Assembly: GCF_036924645.1 (NCBI RefSeq) | Contig: NZ_JAZHRX010000001.1 | Location: 1,922,001 to 1,986,000, forward strand | DNA length: 64,000 bases | Source: Bradyrhizobium sp. AZCC 2176 | GTDB lineage: Bacteria > Pseudomonadota > Alphaproteobacteria > Rhizobiales > Xanthobacteraceae | Direction of reading: 5' to 3' | Shown here: positions 35,577-45,316 of the stretch, piece by piece | Numbering within the stretch: position 1 is the first letter of the stretch | Layout: each line of letters starts with the position of its first letter | Translations under genes and position numbers: made by a program | The notes under the pieces: generated by a model | Databases searched by the model: none | Seen by the model: only the letters and a program-made list of their open reading frames with translations | What the model was told of the DNA's origin: nothing

Positions 35577-36155
35577 GTGCCCCGCTTCGTACTCCCGCTC
35601 CTCCTCGCTCTCATCGGCCTGATCCTGTTCGGCCAGGGCGCCTACATCCACGCCAAGGCGCGGCTCGCGCAAGTCTTGCTGGAGCGGGCCTTTGAGAAAA
35701 CCATTACCACCGGGCGCGAGATAAAGCCGTGGTCATGGGCAGATACATGGCCTGTCGCTCGTATCGAGGTGAAGCGGATCCATGCCAGCGCGATCGCACT
35801 CGTCGGCAGCAGCGGCCAGGCACTCGCCTTCGGCCCGGGCCATGTCGAACGAACGCCCAATGCCGGCGAACGCGGCGTCGCCGTGTATTCGGCGCATCGC
35901 GATACCCATTTTGCTTTCCTGAAGAACGTCGTCGTCGGTGACGAGATCGAGGTGACGCGAAGTGACGGCAAACACTTCCGCTACCGTGTGGACGCCGCCT
36001 CCGTCGTGCACTTCGATGCCTCCGGCATCGATCCGCTCGCGGACGGATATCAACTGGTGCTGTCGACCTGTTGGCCGCTCGACGCGCTGACCCAGGGACC
36101 GGAGCGCTATCTTGTGCACGCCACCATGATTGGGCTCGTTCCGGATCCGCACTGA
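35577..36155 (+). CDS. Class GN sortase
   Basis: A 192-residue sortase with an N-terminal membrane anchor (about residues 4-24) facing the periplasm. The catalytic triad of the family is visible: His107 in YSAHRDTH, Cys165 in VLSTCWP and Arg177 in GPERYLVH. It should cleave the LPxTA-like signal of the neighbouring VIT/vWA protein. The start is the GTG at 35577 after GAGAGAG. This dedicated one-sortase one-substrate arrangement is known in Gram-negative bacteria, whereas the purpose is unclear. No other sortase signal was seen in the window. Confidence 0.9.
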   Translation: MPRFVLPLLLALIGLILFGQGAYIHAKARLAQVLLERAFEKTITTGREIKPWSWADTWPVARIEVKRIHASAIALVGSSGQALAFGPGHVERTPNAGERGVAVYSAHRDTHFAFLKNVVVGDEIEVTRSDGKHFRYRVDAASVVHFDASGIDPLADGYQLVLSTCWPLDALTQGPERYLVHATMIGLVPDPH

Positions 36156-36321
36156 ATTCTCCGCGAGCCGGGATATCGCGCGCGGAGCGAATGGCGCTGC
36201 TCGTGCAACGCGTGTTGCCACCCTGGCCAAGTCCCAATAGAAAGGCCTCAATCACAAGAAAATCATGGCGCGGTGATCATTCTCGTCGCGCCACAGGAAG
36301 CTATGGAGTTAAGAGGCGTCC

Positions 36322-38541
36322 ATGGATCAGATCAACACCGCATCGCATCAAGCCGAAAAATGGTCGCCTCCGTCTGACGCCAGCGAGATCGTCAAGCGTA
36401 TCCATGCGATGCTGCACCCGCGCAACATCGTTCTGGTCGGCGCCACCGACAAGCCCGGCAACTATGCCGAGCGCATCTGGAACAATCTGATCAAGTACAA
36501 GTACGAAGGTGGGCTGTTTCCGGTCAACGCCAGGCGCGAAACGATCTGGGGCGTGCCCTGCTACAAGGATTTCGCCAGCCTGCCGGAAACGCCCGATCAT
36601 GTACTGGTGCTGGTGCCGGCGCGTTTCGCGGTGCAGGTGATCCGTGACGCCGCAGCGGCCGGCGCGCGTTCTGCCACCATCGTCACCTCGGGCTTCAGCG
36701 AGTTGCAGGACGAGGAAAGCCAGCGGCTGGCGGTCGAACTGAAGCAAGCCGTGAAGGAGACTGGCCTTGCCGTCACCGGCCCGAACTGCCTCGGCAATCT
36801 GAGCGCGGGCGAAAAGCTGTTCACCAATATCGACGACCGCATCGTCACCATGGAAGCAGGTCCGGTGGCGATTGCCGGGCAATCCGGCGCGATCGTGATG
36901 GCGATCCGCCAGACGCTGGAAGATCGCGGCGTCGGCGTTGGCTACATGGTCACGACCGGCAACGAGACCGGCCTCGAGACGCCCGACCTGATGGCCTATT
37001 TCGCGGCCGATCCGTCGATCCGCGTCATCGTGGTCTATCTCGAAGGCGTCCGGAATACGAAGGTGTTTCGCGAAGCCTGCAAGGCCGCGCGTGCCGCCGG
37101 CAAGCCGGTGATCGCGCTCAAACTCGGCGCTTCCGAGGGCGGCCGCGCCGCCGCGATGGCGCATACCGGTGCGCTCGCCGGCTCGATCGAAACGTTCGAT
37201 GCGATCTCGACCCGCGAAGGCGTGATCCGCGTCCGCGGCCTCGACGAATTGATCGAGACCACCGAATGCTTCGTTCATGCCGAGCCACCCAAGGGCAACC
37301 GGCTCGCCGCCGTGTCGCTATCCGGCGGCAAGCGCGGCCTCCTGATCGACGCGTTCTATTCGGCCGGCTTGAATTTTGCCTCGCTCAGCCCGAATGTGAC
37401 CGAGCAACTGGCAAGGATGCTCGGTCCCGGCAGCATTGTCGGCAATCCGCTCGACGCCGGCTTTGCCGCGGTCGTTGATCCCTCGGTCTACATGAGCTCG
37501 ATCAAGATCATGATCGACGATCCCGACACCGACATCGTCATCATCGACGCCGAACTGCCGAAAGCGCCGCATGAAATGCGCGAGCGCAACTTGCGGATCG
37601 TCAACGAGATGGCGGGCGCCGCCAGCAAGCCCGTGGTCTACATCAGCGCGATGTCGATCGGGTTTACCGAGTTCACCAAGGCCTTACGCAAATCGCTGCC
37701 GAACATCGCGGTCATGCAGGGGCTCGACCGTGCGGTCGGCGCGATAAAGTCGTTGATCGAGTATGCGTCCCTGCGCAAGGAGGTGCCCGATATCGTGTCG
37801 AGCTCGAAAGCTTCCGCGCGCGCGGTGTTGGAAAAGACGCTCAAGGCGGCCAACGGCGCCGCCGCACTCGATGAGGTCGCATCGAAGAAACTGCTGAAGG
37901 CCTACGGCATCCCGGTTTCAAAAGAGGAAATCGCGCAGACCGCATCTGAAGCGGTGAAAATCGCGAAGAAGATCGGCTTCCCCGTGGTCGCCAAGGTCGT
38001 CAGCGCCGACATCCTGCACAAGTCAGACATTGGCGGCGTAGTGCTGAACCTCAACAACACTGCCGAGGTGAAAAAGGCATTTAACGACATCACGGCGCGG
38101 GTGAAGAAGATCAAGAGCAAGCCGAAACTCGAAGGCATCTTGATCGCGCAGCAGGTCAAGGCCGACCTCGAACTGGTGGTCGGCGCCTCGCTCGACGCCG
38201 AGATGGGGCCGGTGGTGCTGTTCGGCACCGGCGGCGTTGATATCGAACTGATGAAGGACGTAGCCCTCGCCGGCGCCCCGTTGGACGAGGCCGAGGCGAA
38301 GCAGTTGATCGCCAAGACGAAGGCCGGCGTGAAGATGAAGGGCTATCGCGGCAAGCCGGCGCTGCACGAACCCTCCGCCGTGAAGGCGCTGGTCGGCCTC
38401 TCCAATCTGATGGCCGATGCCGGCAGTCGCATCGCGTCGATCGACGTCAATCCGTTCCTGATCAACAGCAGGGTCGGCGTCGCCGTCGACGGCCTGATCG
38501 TGCTCAACAACGCCGCCGCGAACAAGGCGGCGAAGCATTAG
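36322..38541 (+). CDS. NDP-forming acyl-CoA synthetase (acetate-CoA ligase family)
   Basis: This 739-residue protein has the fused alpha-beta architecture of ADP-forming acyl-CoA synthetases: a CoA-binding Rossmann domain (about 30-140, NIVLVGATDKPGNYAERIW), two succinyl-CoA-ligase-like domains (about 150-470, with AIAGQSGAIVMAI and LSGGKRGLLIDAFY) and a C-terminal ATP-grasp domain (about 500-735, GFPVVAKVVSADILHKSDIG). There is no GNAT acetyltransferase domain, so it is not a Pat-type regulator. It interconverts an acid and its CoA ester with ATP. The gene stands alone before a palindromic terminator. Confidence 0.9.
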   Translation: MDQINTASHQAEKWSPPSDASEIVKRIHAMLHPRNIVLVGATDKPGNYAERIWNNLIKYKYEGGLFPVNARRETIWGVPCYKDFASLPETPDHVLVLVPARFAVQVIRDAAAAGARSATIVTSGFSELQDEESQRLAVELKQAVKETGLAVTGPNCLGNLSAGEKLFTNIDDRIVTMEAGPVAIAGQSGAIVMAIRQTLEDRGVGVGYMVTTGNETGLETPDLMAYFAADPSIRVIVVYLEGVRNTKVFREACKAARAAGKPVIALKLGASEGGRAAAMAHTGALAGSIETFDAISTREGVIRVRGLDELIETTECFVHAEPPKGNRLAAVSLSGGKRGLLIDAFYSAGLNFASLSPNVTEQLARMLGPGSIVGNPLDAGFAAVVDPSVYMSSIKIMIDDPDTDIVIIDAELPKAPHEMRERNLRIVNEMAGAASKPVVYISAMSIGFTEFTKALRKSLPNIAVMQGLDRAVGAIKSLIEYASLRKEVPDIVSSSKASARAVLEKTLKAANGAAALDEVASKKLLKAYGIPVSKEEIAQTASEAVKIAKKIGFPVVAKVVSADILHKSDIGGVVLNLNNTAEVKKAFNDITARVKKIKSKPKLEGILIAQQVKADLELVVGASLDAEMGPVVLFGTGGVDIELMKDVALAGAPLDEAEAKQLIAKTKAGVKMKGYRGKPALHEPSAVKALVGLSNLMADAGSRIASIDVNPFLINSRVGVAVDGLIVLNNAAANKAAKH

Positions 38542-38567
38542 GCGGGCCGGTTCAAGTGGTCATTGTC

Positions 38568-38597
38568 GTCCCTGCGAACGCATGCGTTCGCAGGGAC
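38568..38597. terminator. Perfect 30-bp palindrome between convergent genes
   Basis: GTCCCTGCGAACGCA at 38568-38582 is followed at once by its exact reverse complement to 38597. The element resembles the CCCTGCGAACGCAGGG hairpin near 1.3 kb, so it is a dispersed repeat family; here it would stop transcription of the acyl-CoA synthetase gene and of the convergent protease gene. Confidence 0.65.
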
Positions 38598-38626
38598 CAC
38601 GAAGGATTGCGGGACGACGGATGTGG

Positions 38627-39400
38627 CTACAACCCCACACCCCACTTCTGCGCGGTCTGCAAAATCCAGTCGCGATAAAGCGTCAGCGGCGTGACGCCGG
38701 TCATGCCGCCGCAGCCGGCGCTTCCGTTCGGCCCGGTCGACCAGCTCACCACTCCGACGATCATGGGGCCGCCCTGCTTGTCCTCGAAAACAGGCGCGCC
38801 GGAATCCCCCGTGCAGGCGCCAAGTCCCTCACGCGAGCCCTGCCCCGCGGGATCGACCAGCCTGATCTGCAACGTCCCCGGCCTGCCGGTCGCGACCAGG
38901 CCGGCGAGGCGGATGGTGCCGCCGCTCTTGCCGTCGCCGCGCACGGTCACGCCGATGCCCGCAACGGTGAAACGGCTGCCGACATTGATCGGGATATCAG
39001 GCAATCCGAGCGCGGCCGGCGTCTTTGCCTTAGGCGGCGCCGTCAGTTGCAGCAGCGCGACGTCCGCTGTCGCGCGATGTCCCGACATCGCCTGCATGTT
39101 GAAACCGGGATGAATGGCAACCGCTTTGACGTCCTGCAGCGACGGCTGCCGGTCCGCGCCGTATTCGACGATCTTGTAGTCCGCGCCGGGCTGCACGCAA
39201 TGCGCAGCCGTCAGCACCAGTTTCGGCGCGATCAACGCGCCGGTGCAGAAATTACCGCGCGAGCCGACGATGGTGATGACCGAGCGGGCGACGCCTTCCG
39301 TCGACGGCGCACCGCCGCCGACAATGGCGTGCGCGGGAACGGATAGCAGCAGGGCAAGGTTGGCAACAAGGCCGGCAATCAGGCGAGGCAGGATGTTCAT
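38627..39400 (-). CDS. Secreted trypsin-like serine protease (S1 family)
   Basis: The 257-residue protein has a signal peptide of 25 residues ending in PAHA, directly followed by IVGGGAP, the typical N-terminus of a mature trypsin-like enzyme. The catalytic triad is visible as TAAHCV, TADVALLQL and TGDSGAPV. The substrate pocket suggests no clear specificity. The ATG at 39400 is chosen because the longer frame from 39466 places 22 non-signal residues before the signal peptide. It probably works in the periplasm or outside. Confidence 0.9.
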   Translation of the reverse strand: MNILPRLIAGLVANLALLLSVPAHAIVGGGAPSTEGVARSVITIVGSRGNFCTGALIAPKLVLTAAHCVQPGADYKIVEYGADRQPSLQDVKAVAIHPGFNMQAMSGHRATADVALLQLTAPPKAKTPAALGLPDIPINVGSRFTVAGIGVTVRGDGKSGGTIRLAGLVATGRPGTLQIRLVDPAGQGSREGLGACTGDSGAPVFEDKQGGPMIVGVVSWSTGPNGSAGCGGMTGVTPLTLYRDWILQTAQKWGVGL

Positions 39401-39510
39401 CGGCGCAGCAATAACCCGCGCTGCGCATGTCGCCAAGCACCCGATCGCACTGGTTCCAGCCGGCAATTCGTGTTAGCCGCTCGCCAACCCATTTGTTTCA
39501 GGCAGGGCAT

Positions 39511-40143
39511 ATGATCGAGGCAGTGATCTGGGATTTCGGCGGCGTTCTGACCACCTCGCCGTTCGAGGCGTTTACGCGGTATGAGACCGAGCGCGGGCTG
39601 CCCGCCGATATCATCCGGCGCACCAATGCGGCCAATCATCTGGAAAATGCCTGGGCCAAATTCGAACGCGCCGAGGTCGACATCGAGGCCTTCGACGAAT
39701 TGTTCGCGGCCGAGTCGCTGGCACTGGGCGCGGCGGTTCGCGGCAAGGACGTGCTGCCGCTGCTGTCAGGCGACCTCCGGCCCGAAATGGTCGAGGCGCT
39801 CAAGCGCGTGAAGGCAAAGTTCAAGACCGGCTGCATCACCAACAACCTGCCCGCCAACGCCATCCGCACCCACAGCGGCCGCACGCTCTATATCGCCGAG
39901 GTGATGGCGCTGTTCGACCACGTCATCGAATCCGCGAAGATCGGCCTGCGGAAGCCCGACCCGCGCATCTACCGCATGATGGTCGAAACATTGAAGGTCG
40001 ATCCCAAAAACTGCGTCTATCTCGACGACCTCGGCGTCAACCTGAAGCCGGCGCGCGAGATGGGCATGACCACGATCAAGGTAGTCAACGCCGCGCAGGC
40101 GATTAACGAACTGGAAGCAGCGACCGGGCTGGCATTGCGCTAG
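39511..40143 (+). CDS. HAD-IA hydrolase, ACAD10 / epoxide hydrolase N-terminal type
   Basis: A 210-residue phosphatase-type protein. Motif I is WDFGGVLTTSPF near residue 8, motif II is the TNN of GCITNNLPAN, motif III is the lysine in IGLRKPDPRIY and motif IV is YLDDLGVNL. The DFGG form, not DxD, and the overall layout match ACAD10- and soluble epoxide-hydrolase-like HAD domains. Substrate is unknown. It starts at 39511 because the longer frame has no site. It is isolated between a protease gene and the MoxR gene. Confidence 0.88.
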   Translation: MIEAVIWDFGGVLTTSPFEAFTRYETERGLPADIIRRTNAANHLENAWAKFERAEVDIEAFDELFAAESLALGAAVRGKDVLPLLSGDLRPEMVEALKRVKAKFKTGCITNNLPANAIRTHSGRTLYIAEVMALFDHVIESAKIGLRKPDPRIYRMMVETLKVDPKNCVYLDDLGVNLKPAREMGMTTIKVVNAAQAINELEAATGLALR

Positions 40144-40250
40144 GCGGAAATAGCGGAAAACTGCAGCCTCCCATGACTAAACGGCGCTTGTCCTTTGCCG
40201 GGAACGCAGGCAGAACATTCTGAAATCTATCGAATTCGGAGTTGAAACCC

Positions 40251-41198
40251 GTGGCTGATATCAGGCCGTCGGCCTCGATCGAGGCAGTGGAAAGCGGTCT
40301 TGCGGCGCAAGGCTATATTGCGAGCCGCCAGATCGCGACCGCGGTCTATCTGGCGCAACAGATCGAAAAACCCATCCTGGTCGAAGGCCCCGCCGGCGTC
40401 GGCAAGACCGAGCTTGCGAAAGCGATCGCGGCGTGGCGCGGCATGAAGATGATCCGCCTGCAATGCTACGAGGGACTCGACGAGGCCAAGGCGCTCTACG
40501 AGTGGAAATACGCCAAACAGCTTCTGTACACGCAAATCCTCAAGGACAAGCTCGGCGAAGTGCTCGGCGGCGCCCCCACGCTGGAGGCGGCGCTCAATCA
40601 GCTTCACGATTTCGGCGACGTGTTCTTCTCCAAGGAATTCGTCGAGCCGCGGCCGCTGCTGCAGGCGCTGGAGCAGCCCGCGGGCTGCGTGCTGCTGATC
40701 GACGAAATCGACAAGTCGGACGCCGAATTCGAATCGCTCCTGCTGGAAATTCTCAGTGATTTCCAGGTGACGATCCCGGAGCTCGGCACGGTGGTCGCGG
40801 TCGCGCCGCCGACCGTGATCCTGACCTCGAACAGCGAGCGCGATCTCGGCGATGCGCTGAAGCGGCGTTGCCTGCATCTTCACATCGGCTTCCCCGAGCA
40901 GAAGCTGGAAGAGCGGATCGTCGAAAGCCGCGTGCCCGGTATTTCGCAAACGCTACGCAGACAGATGGTGAGCTTCATCCACGAGGTTCGCACACTCGAT
41001 CTGAAGAAGCTGCCGTCGGTCAGCGAAAGCATCGACTGGGCGCGCGTGCTGGTGCTGCTGCAGGCGCGCGAACTTGGCCATGAGGTGGTCAAGGATACGC
41101 TGAACGTTCTTCTGAAATACGAGGCGGATATCGAGGCCACGACGCCTCAGGTCTCAACCTTCGTCGCCAAGGCCTCGCGTCAAAACGTCTTCGGGTGA
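40251..41198 (+). CDS. MoxR family AAA+ ATPase (CoxD-like)
   Basis: This 315-residue AAA+ protein has Walker A GPAGVGKTELAKA near residue 44, Walker B VLLIDEIDKSD, sensor-1 TSNSERDLGDALKRR and a C-terminal lid. Such ATPases work with vWA-domain partners as metal-cofactor or complex maturation chaperones. The GTG at 40251 is preferred; a TTG at 40242 is possible. It is followed after 6 bp by a CoxE-like vWA gene. The arrangement resembles coxD-coxE, needed for the Mo-Cu site of CO dehydrogenase, and here faces a different molybdenum hydroxylase. Confidence 0.88.
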   Translation: MADIRPSASIEAVESGLAAQGYIASRQIATAVYLAQQIEKPILVEGPAGVGKTELAKAIAAWRGMKMIRLQCYEGLDEAKALYEWKYAKQLLYTQILKDKLGEVLGGAPTLEAALNQLHDFGDVFFSKEFVEPRPLLQALEQPAGCVLLIDEIDKSDAEFESLLLEILSDFQVTIPELGTVVAVAPPTVILTSNSERDLGDALKRRCLHLHIGFPEQKLEERIVESRVPGISQTLRRQMVSFIHEVRTLDLKKLPSVSESIDWARVLVLLQARELGHEVVKDTLNVLLKYEADIEATTPQVSTFVAKASRQNVFG

Positions 41199-41204
41199 CG
41201 GCCA

Positions 41205-42581
41205 ATGCGAGAGAACCTGCATCGCTTCTTTCGTGCGGCGCGGGGCGCAGGTGTGAGGCTCTCGCCGGCCGAAAGCATCGACGCGATGCGGGCCGTCTCC
41301 AAGGTCGGCTTTACCGACCGCACCATCCTTCGTGACACTTTTCTGCTGACGCTCGCCAAGACGCAGGACGAGAAGAAGGCGCTCGGCGATTGTTTCGATC
41401 TGTTCTTCGATCAGCCCGAGCCGCAGTCACCACCCGAGGACGGCGAGGCCGACGGGCAGCACGCAGAAGAATCCAACGCGGCGTCCGATTCACCCGGTGA
41501 CGCCAGCGACGGCGGCGAGCAGACCGAGCGGCTCGGACAGCTCGCGCAGATGCTGCTGGCGCAGGACCGCAACCAGATTTCGGCGGCGATCGCCAACGCC
41601 GCGGGCGCGGCCTCGCTGTCCGACATCCGCTATTTCACGCAGCGCGGCATCTTCTCCGGCCGCATCCTCGACCAGATGGGCATCGAGCGCCTGCGCGACG
41701 ATCTCGACAGTCTCGCCGCCACCAACCCGGCGCTGGCGGAACGGCTGACCAACGCGCTGGACGGCTTGCGCGGCACAGTCCGCGAAACCGTCTCCCAGGC
41801 GCTGATGCTATACGGGCGCGAGGAAGCGGAAAACCTGCGTAACGAAATTTTGCGCAACGCGCCGTTGTCGCGGATCGAGCCGCGGCAGGTCGAGCAGATG
41901 CGGCATCTGATCCGACAGATCGCCCGCCGCCTGCGCGAGCGCTACTCCAAGCCGCGCAAGCGTCAGCGCCGCGGCCATCTCGACGTGCGCCGCACCATCC
42001 GCCGCAACGCCGCCTGGGGCGGCGTGCCGTTTCTCACTGCCTGGAAACGCCGGCACCGCGACAAGCCGAAGATTATCGCGCTCTGCGACGTCTCAGGTTC
42101 GGTGGCGCGGGTATCGGATTTCTTCCTGCTGCTGATTCACAGCCTGCACGAGGTTGTGGACGACGTCCGCTCGTTTGCGTTCTCCGGACACCTGATCGAG
42201 GTCAGCGACATCCTGGAATCCAAGTCGCCGGAAGAGGCGATGGCCGAGATCATGTCGAAGGTCGGCTTCGGCTCGTCCGATTACGGCAGTTCGCTCGACG
42301 ATTTCGAACACGGCTGGATGAGCGCGATCACGCCGCAAACCACGGTGATCGTGCTCGGCGACGCCCGCAGCAACAACCTCGATCCCCGCGCCGACATCCT
42401 TCGCCGTATCGCCGAGCGATCGAAGCGGCTGGTGTGGCTCAATCCGGAGGGCCGCATGGCCTGGGGCTGGGGCGACTCCGAAATGCCGCGCTATTCGACC
42501 TTCTGCACCGTGGTCCGCCAATGCGCGACCGCCAAGCAGCTCGAACGCGCGGTGTCGGATATCGTGGCGAGCTATCAATAG
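41205..42581 (+). CDS. vWA domain protein (CoxE-like)
   Basis: The 458-residue cytoplasmic protein has an N-terminal helical region, an acidic middle stretch (about residues 70-105, rich in E, D and S) and a C-terminal vWA domain with the metal-site start ALCDVSGSVARVSDFF and the pattern TVIVLGDARSNNL. It matches CoxE-like partners of MoxR ATPases. The start lies 6 bases after the MoxR stop, so the two are coupled, and its stop faces the Mo-hydroxylase gene stop 6 bases away. Its role as a maturation partner for that enzyme is inferred from position. Confidence 0.9.
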   Translation: MRENLHRFFRAARGAGVRLSPAESIDAMRAVSKVGFTDRTILRDTFLLTLAKTQDEKKALGDCFDLFFDQPEPQSPPEDGEADGQHAEESNAASDSPGDASDGGEQTERLGQLAQMLLAQDRNQISAAIANAAGAASLSDIRYFTQRGIFSGRILDQMGIERLRDDLDSLAATNPALAERLTNALDGLRGTVRETVSQALMLYGREEAENLRNEILRNAPLSRIEPRQVEQMRHLIRQIARRLRERYSKPRKRQRRGHLDVRRTIRRNAAWGGVPFLTAWKRRHRDKPKIIALCDVSGSVARVSDFFLLLIHSLHEVVDDVRSFAFSGHLIEVSDILESKSPEEAMAEIMSKVGFGSSDYGSSLDDFEHGWMSAITPQTTVIVLGDARSNNLDPRADILRRIAERSKRLVWLNPEGRMAWGWGDSEMPRYSTFCTVVRQCATAKQLERAVSDIVASYQ

Positions 42582-42587
42582 GCGCCT

Positions 42588-44822
42588 TCACGCATCGATC
42601 GCCTCCTTGATGCGCTTGCGCGTCAACGGCAAATTCCGCAGCCGCTTTCCCGTGGCGTTGGCAATGGCGTTTGCAATCGATGCTGCCGCCGGCCCTTGCC
42701 CGGTTTCGCCACTGCCGAGGAACGGCTGCCCCGGCCGGTCGATGATGTGAACCTCGATGCTTTCCGGCACGGCATCGAAACGCAGGATCGGATAGGTCTG
42801 CCAGTCGATACTGGTTATCCTGGTATCGTCGAAGGTAACGCTTTCGTACAATGTCCAGCTCATTGACTGCACGATTGCGCCTTCGATCTGGTTGATCAAC
42901 CCATCCGGATTGACCACCTGCCCGCTATCAACGGCTGCCACCGCGCGGACCAGACGTGGACGGCCGGTCTCCCGATTTACCTCAACCTCGGAAGCAATAG
43001 CGCAATAGGCCGCCAGATTCTTGTAACGCGCAAAGGCAAAGCCGAAGCCGCGATCCTGCGGCGCTTTCTGGCCGCTCTTCCATCCGAAGCTCAGGGCCGC
43101 CTTTTCGATCACGGCACGGCCACGCTGATCCTCAAGATGTCTCAAACGGAATTCGACGGGGTCGACCTCGGCGAGGCTTGCGAGTTCGTCCATAAAGCTC
43201 TCAATCGAGTACACGTTGTGATAGGCGCCCAGCGCGCGCATCGCCGAAATCCGCAGCGGCATCGCCGGAATGAAGTGGTGCACCACCTGCGCGTTGGGAA
43301 ACGCGTAAATCGGGATCGCATTGCGGTCACCGCCGCCTTCCGGTAGCGGCAACGGCCTGGGAGCAGGCACCGCAAAAGGCTGCGCCATGTGCTGCGCCGC
43401 CAGCATCGCTCCGGCGCCGCCCGGCCGCATCGAGTGCGTGTTGCTCCAGACATCGAAATGCCAGTCGGCGATCTTGCCATTGCTGTCGAGCGAGGCCTTG
43501 AGTTTCGTCACCATCGCCGGGCCGAACGGCTCCCAGGCATGTTCCTGTTCGCGCATCCATTGCACGCGAACGGGGCGGCCGGGCAATGCACGGGCGATCA
43601 GCGCAGCGTCGGCCGCGGCATCGTCGGCGCCATTATGGCCATAGCAGCCAGAGCCTTCGACATGGATCACGCGAACACTGGCCGGAGGCATGCGCAGCAT
43701 TTCCGCGATGCCCTGGCGATCAGGATAGACACCTTGCGTATGCGTCCATACCGTCATCGCGCCATCGATCAATTGTGCCACGGCACACGACGGACCGATT
43801 GATCCGTGCGCCTGATAGGGTCGCGTATAGGTCGCTTCGATGGTGTTCTGGCCGGTGACCGCGGGATTGCTGCGCTCAAAGATGGTCGTGTTCTGCGAAG
43901 GCAGGCCGGTCAAGACGCGAGGTAGATCATCCTGCTTCGGCAAGCTTGCGGTTTCCTGCCACTTCGCGGCGGCGGCAAGCGCATTCATCGCCTTGATCGA
44001 CTGGAACTCCTTTTCCGCGACCACCGCAAGGAAATTGCCGTCGCGCACCACCTTGACGACGCCGGGCAACTTTTCGACAGCGGCGGTATCGCATTCGGTC
44101 AGTTGCGCGCCGTAGCTCGGCGGCCGCACGACCCGGGCGTGCACCATCCCGGGCAGCCGCATGTCCTGGACATAGGCCGCACCGCCAGTGACCTTGGCGG
44201 GGATATCGACGCGCGGCACAGGCCGGCCAATGACCTTGAATGTCGCCGGGTCCTTCAGTTTCGACTTCGGCTGCGCCTGGACATGCAGCATGTCGTCCCG
44301 AACGAGTTCACCATACGGCAGGCGTTTGCCGTCCGGTGCGATCACCGCACCGTCTGCTGTCCGCAGATTTTCGACCGCCAGACCAAACCGCCCTGCTGCT
44401 TCTGCCATCAGCAGTTCGCGCGCCTGGGCCGCGGCATTCTGGATCGCGGTGCCGCTGTCCTTCATGGAGTTGCTGCCTGCCGTATAGCCCTCGTTCGCGG
44501 TCAGGCGCGTGTCTGCGGTCGTCACCTTGAGGGATTCGAAGGCCACGTCGAGCTCCTCAGCCGCGATCTGCTGAAACGCCGTCTTGAAGCCCTGGCCGAG
44601 TTCGGCTTTGCCCGTGAACACCTCTATACTGCCATTGGCGTCGATGCGGATCCACGCGTCGAGATAGGGCGAATTTTTCAAGCTGCCGGGCGGGCTCGGT
44701 GCTGGAGCCGGGGCAGGCGCGTCCTGTTGCTGCGCCAAAGCGCCTGACAACGAGAAGCTGACAATCAGCGCGCCGCCACCTGCCAGCAAGCGACGGCGAT
44801 CGATCATCGCCGCGGCGCTCAT
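42588..44822 (-). CDS. Molybdenum hydroxylase large subunit (isoquinoline oxidoreductase beta-like)
   Basis: The 744-residue protein has a twin-arginine signal (DRRRLLAGGGALIVSFSLSGALA), so it is exported folded with its molybdopterin cofactor. The xanthine dehydrogenase fold is seen in GQGFKTAFQQIAAEEL, MRALGAYHNVYSIESFMDEL and the C-terminal GSGETGQGPAAASIANAI, where the glutamate of GETGQG is the catalytic base. It lacks an FAD subunit and works with a 2Fe-2S protein and cytochrome c, both encoded upstream with ATGA overlaps. The substrate (an aldehyde or N-heterocycle) is not predictable. Confidence 0.92.
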   Translation of the reverse strand: MSAAAMIDRRRLLAGGGALIVSFSLSGALAQQQDAPAPAPAPSPPGSLKNSPYLDAWIRIDANGSIEVFTGKAELGQGFKTAFQQIAAEELDVAFESLKVTTADTRLTANEGYTAGSNSMKDSGTAIQNAAAQARELLMAEAAGRFGLAVENLRTADGAVIAPDGKRLPYGELVRDDMLHVQAQPKSKLKDPATFKVIGRPVPRVDIPAKVTGGAAYVQDMRLPGMVHARVVRPPSYGAQLTECDTAAVEKLPGVVKVVRDGNFLAVVAEKEFQSIKAMNALAAAAKWQETASLPKQDDLPRVLTGLPSQNTTIFERSNPAVTGQNTIEATYTRPYQAHGSIGPSCAVAQLIDGAMTVWTHTQGVYPDRQGIAEMLRMPPASVRVIHVEGSGCYGHNGADDAAADAALIARALPGRPVRVQWMREQEHAWEPFGPAMVTKLKASLDSNGKIADWHFDVWSNTHSMRPGGAGAMLAAQHMAQPFAVPAPRPLPLPEGGGDRNAIPIYAFPNAQVVHHFIPAMPLRISAMRALGAYHNVYSIESFMDELASLAEVDPVEFRLRHLEDQRGRAVIEKAALSFGWKSGQKAPQDRGFGFAFARYKNLAAYCAIASEVEVNRETGRPRLVRAVAAVDSGQVVNPDGLINQIEGAIVQSMSWTLYESVTFDDTRITSIDWQTYPILRFDAVPESIEVHIIDRPGQPFLGSGETGQGPAAASIANAIANATGKRLRNLPLTRKRIKEAIDA

Positions 44823-45316
44823 CGGGCTCTCCCGTTGGCCGTCGATGACGCATCCGCGCTGTCCATCAGCCTCGCAGCACGATGCACCGCCCGCAGGATG
44901 CGCATGTGGGTGCCGCAACGACACAGATGAGGCTCAAGCTCGGAACGGATCTGCTCATCGGTCGGCCTGGAATTTCTCTGCAGAAGCGCCAGCGCCCGAA
45001 TCATGATTCCGGCGATGCAGTAACCGCATTGTGCGGCCTGCTCTTCCATAAAGGCGCGTTGGATCGGCGCGGGCTCCGAGGCCGTGCCGAGGCCTTCGAG
45101 CGTCGTTACCTGCTTGCCTTCCAGCAAAATCATCGGCGTCACGCAAGAGAGCACGGCCTTGCCGTCGACGATCACCGTGCATGCGCCGCATTGGCCTAGT
45201 CCGCAGCCGAATTTGGCGGCGTTGAGCTTGATGTCTTCGCGCAGCACATAGAGCAGCGGCGTATCCGGATCGGCGTCCACCTGGTGCTCCCGACCGTTGA
45301 CCTTCAATGTCATCAT
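44819..45316 (-). CDS. 2Fe-2S subunit of the molybdenum hydroxylase
   Basis: This 165-residue electron-transfer subunit has the two-cluster layout of xanthine dehydrogenase-type iron-sulfur proteins. The first cluster ligands are in CGLGQCGACTVIVDGKAVLSC (residues about 37-58) and the second in CGYCIAGIMIRA and HLCRCGTHMR. It overlaps the large-subunit gene at its end and the cytochrome gene at its start (ATGA), so the three genes form a tight operon. It lacks its own export signal and probably travels with the Tat-exported large subunit. Confidence 0.93.
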   Translation of the reverse strand: MMTLKVNGREHQVDADPDTPLLYVLREDIKLNAAKFGCGLGQCGACTVIVDGKAVLSCVTPMILLEGKQVTTLEGLGTASEPAPIQRAFMEEQAAQCGYCIAGIMIRALALLQRNSRPTDEQIRSELEPHLCRCGTHMRILRAVHRAARLMDSADASSTANGRAR

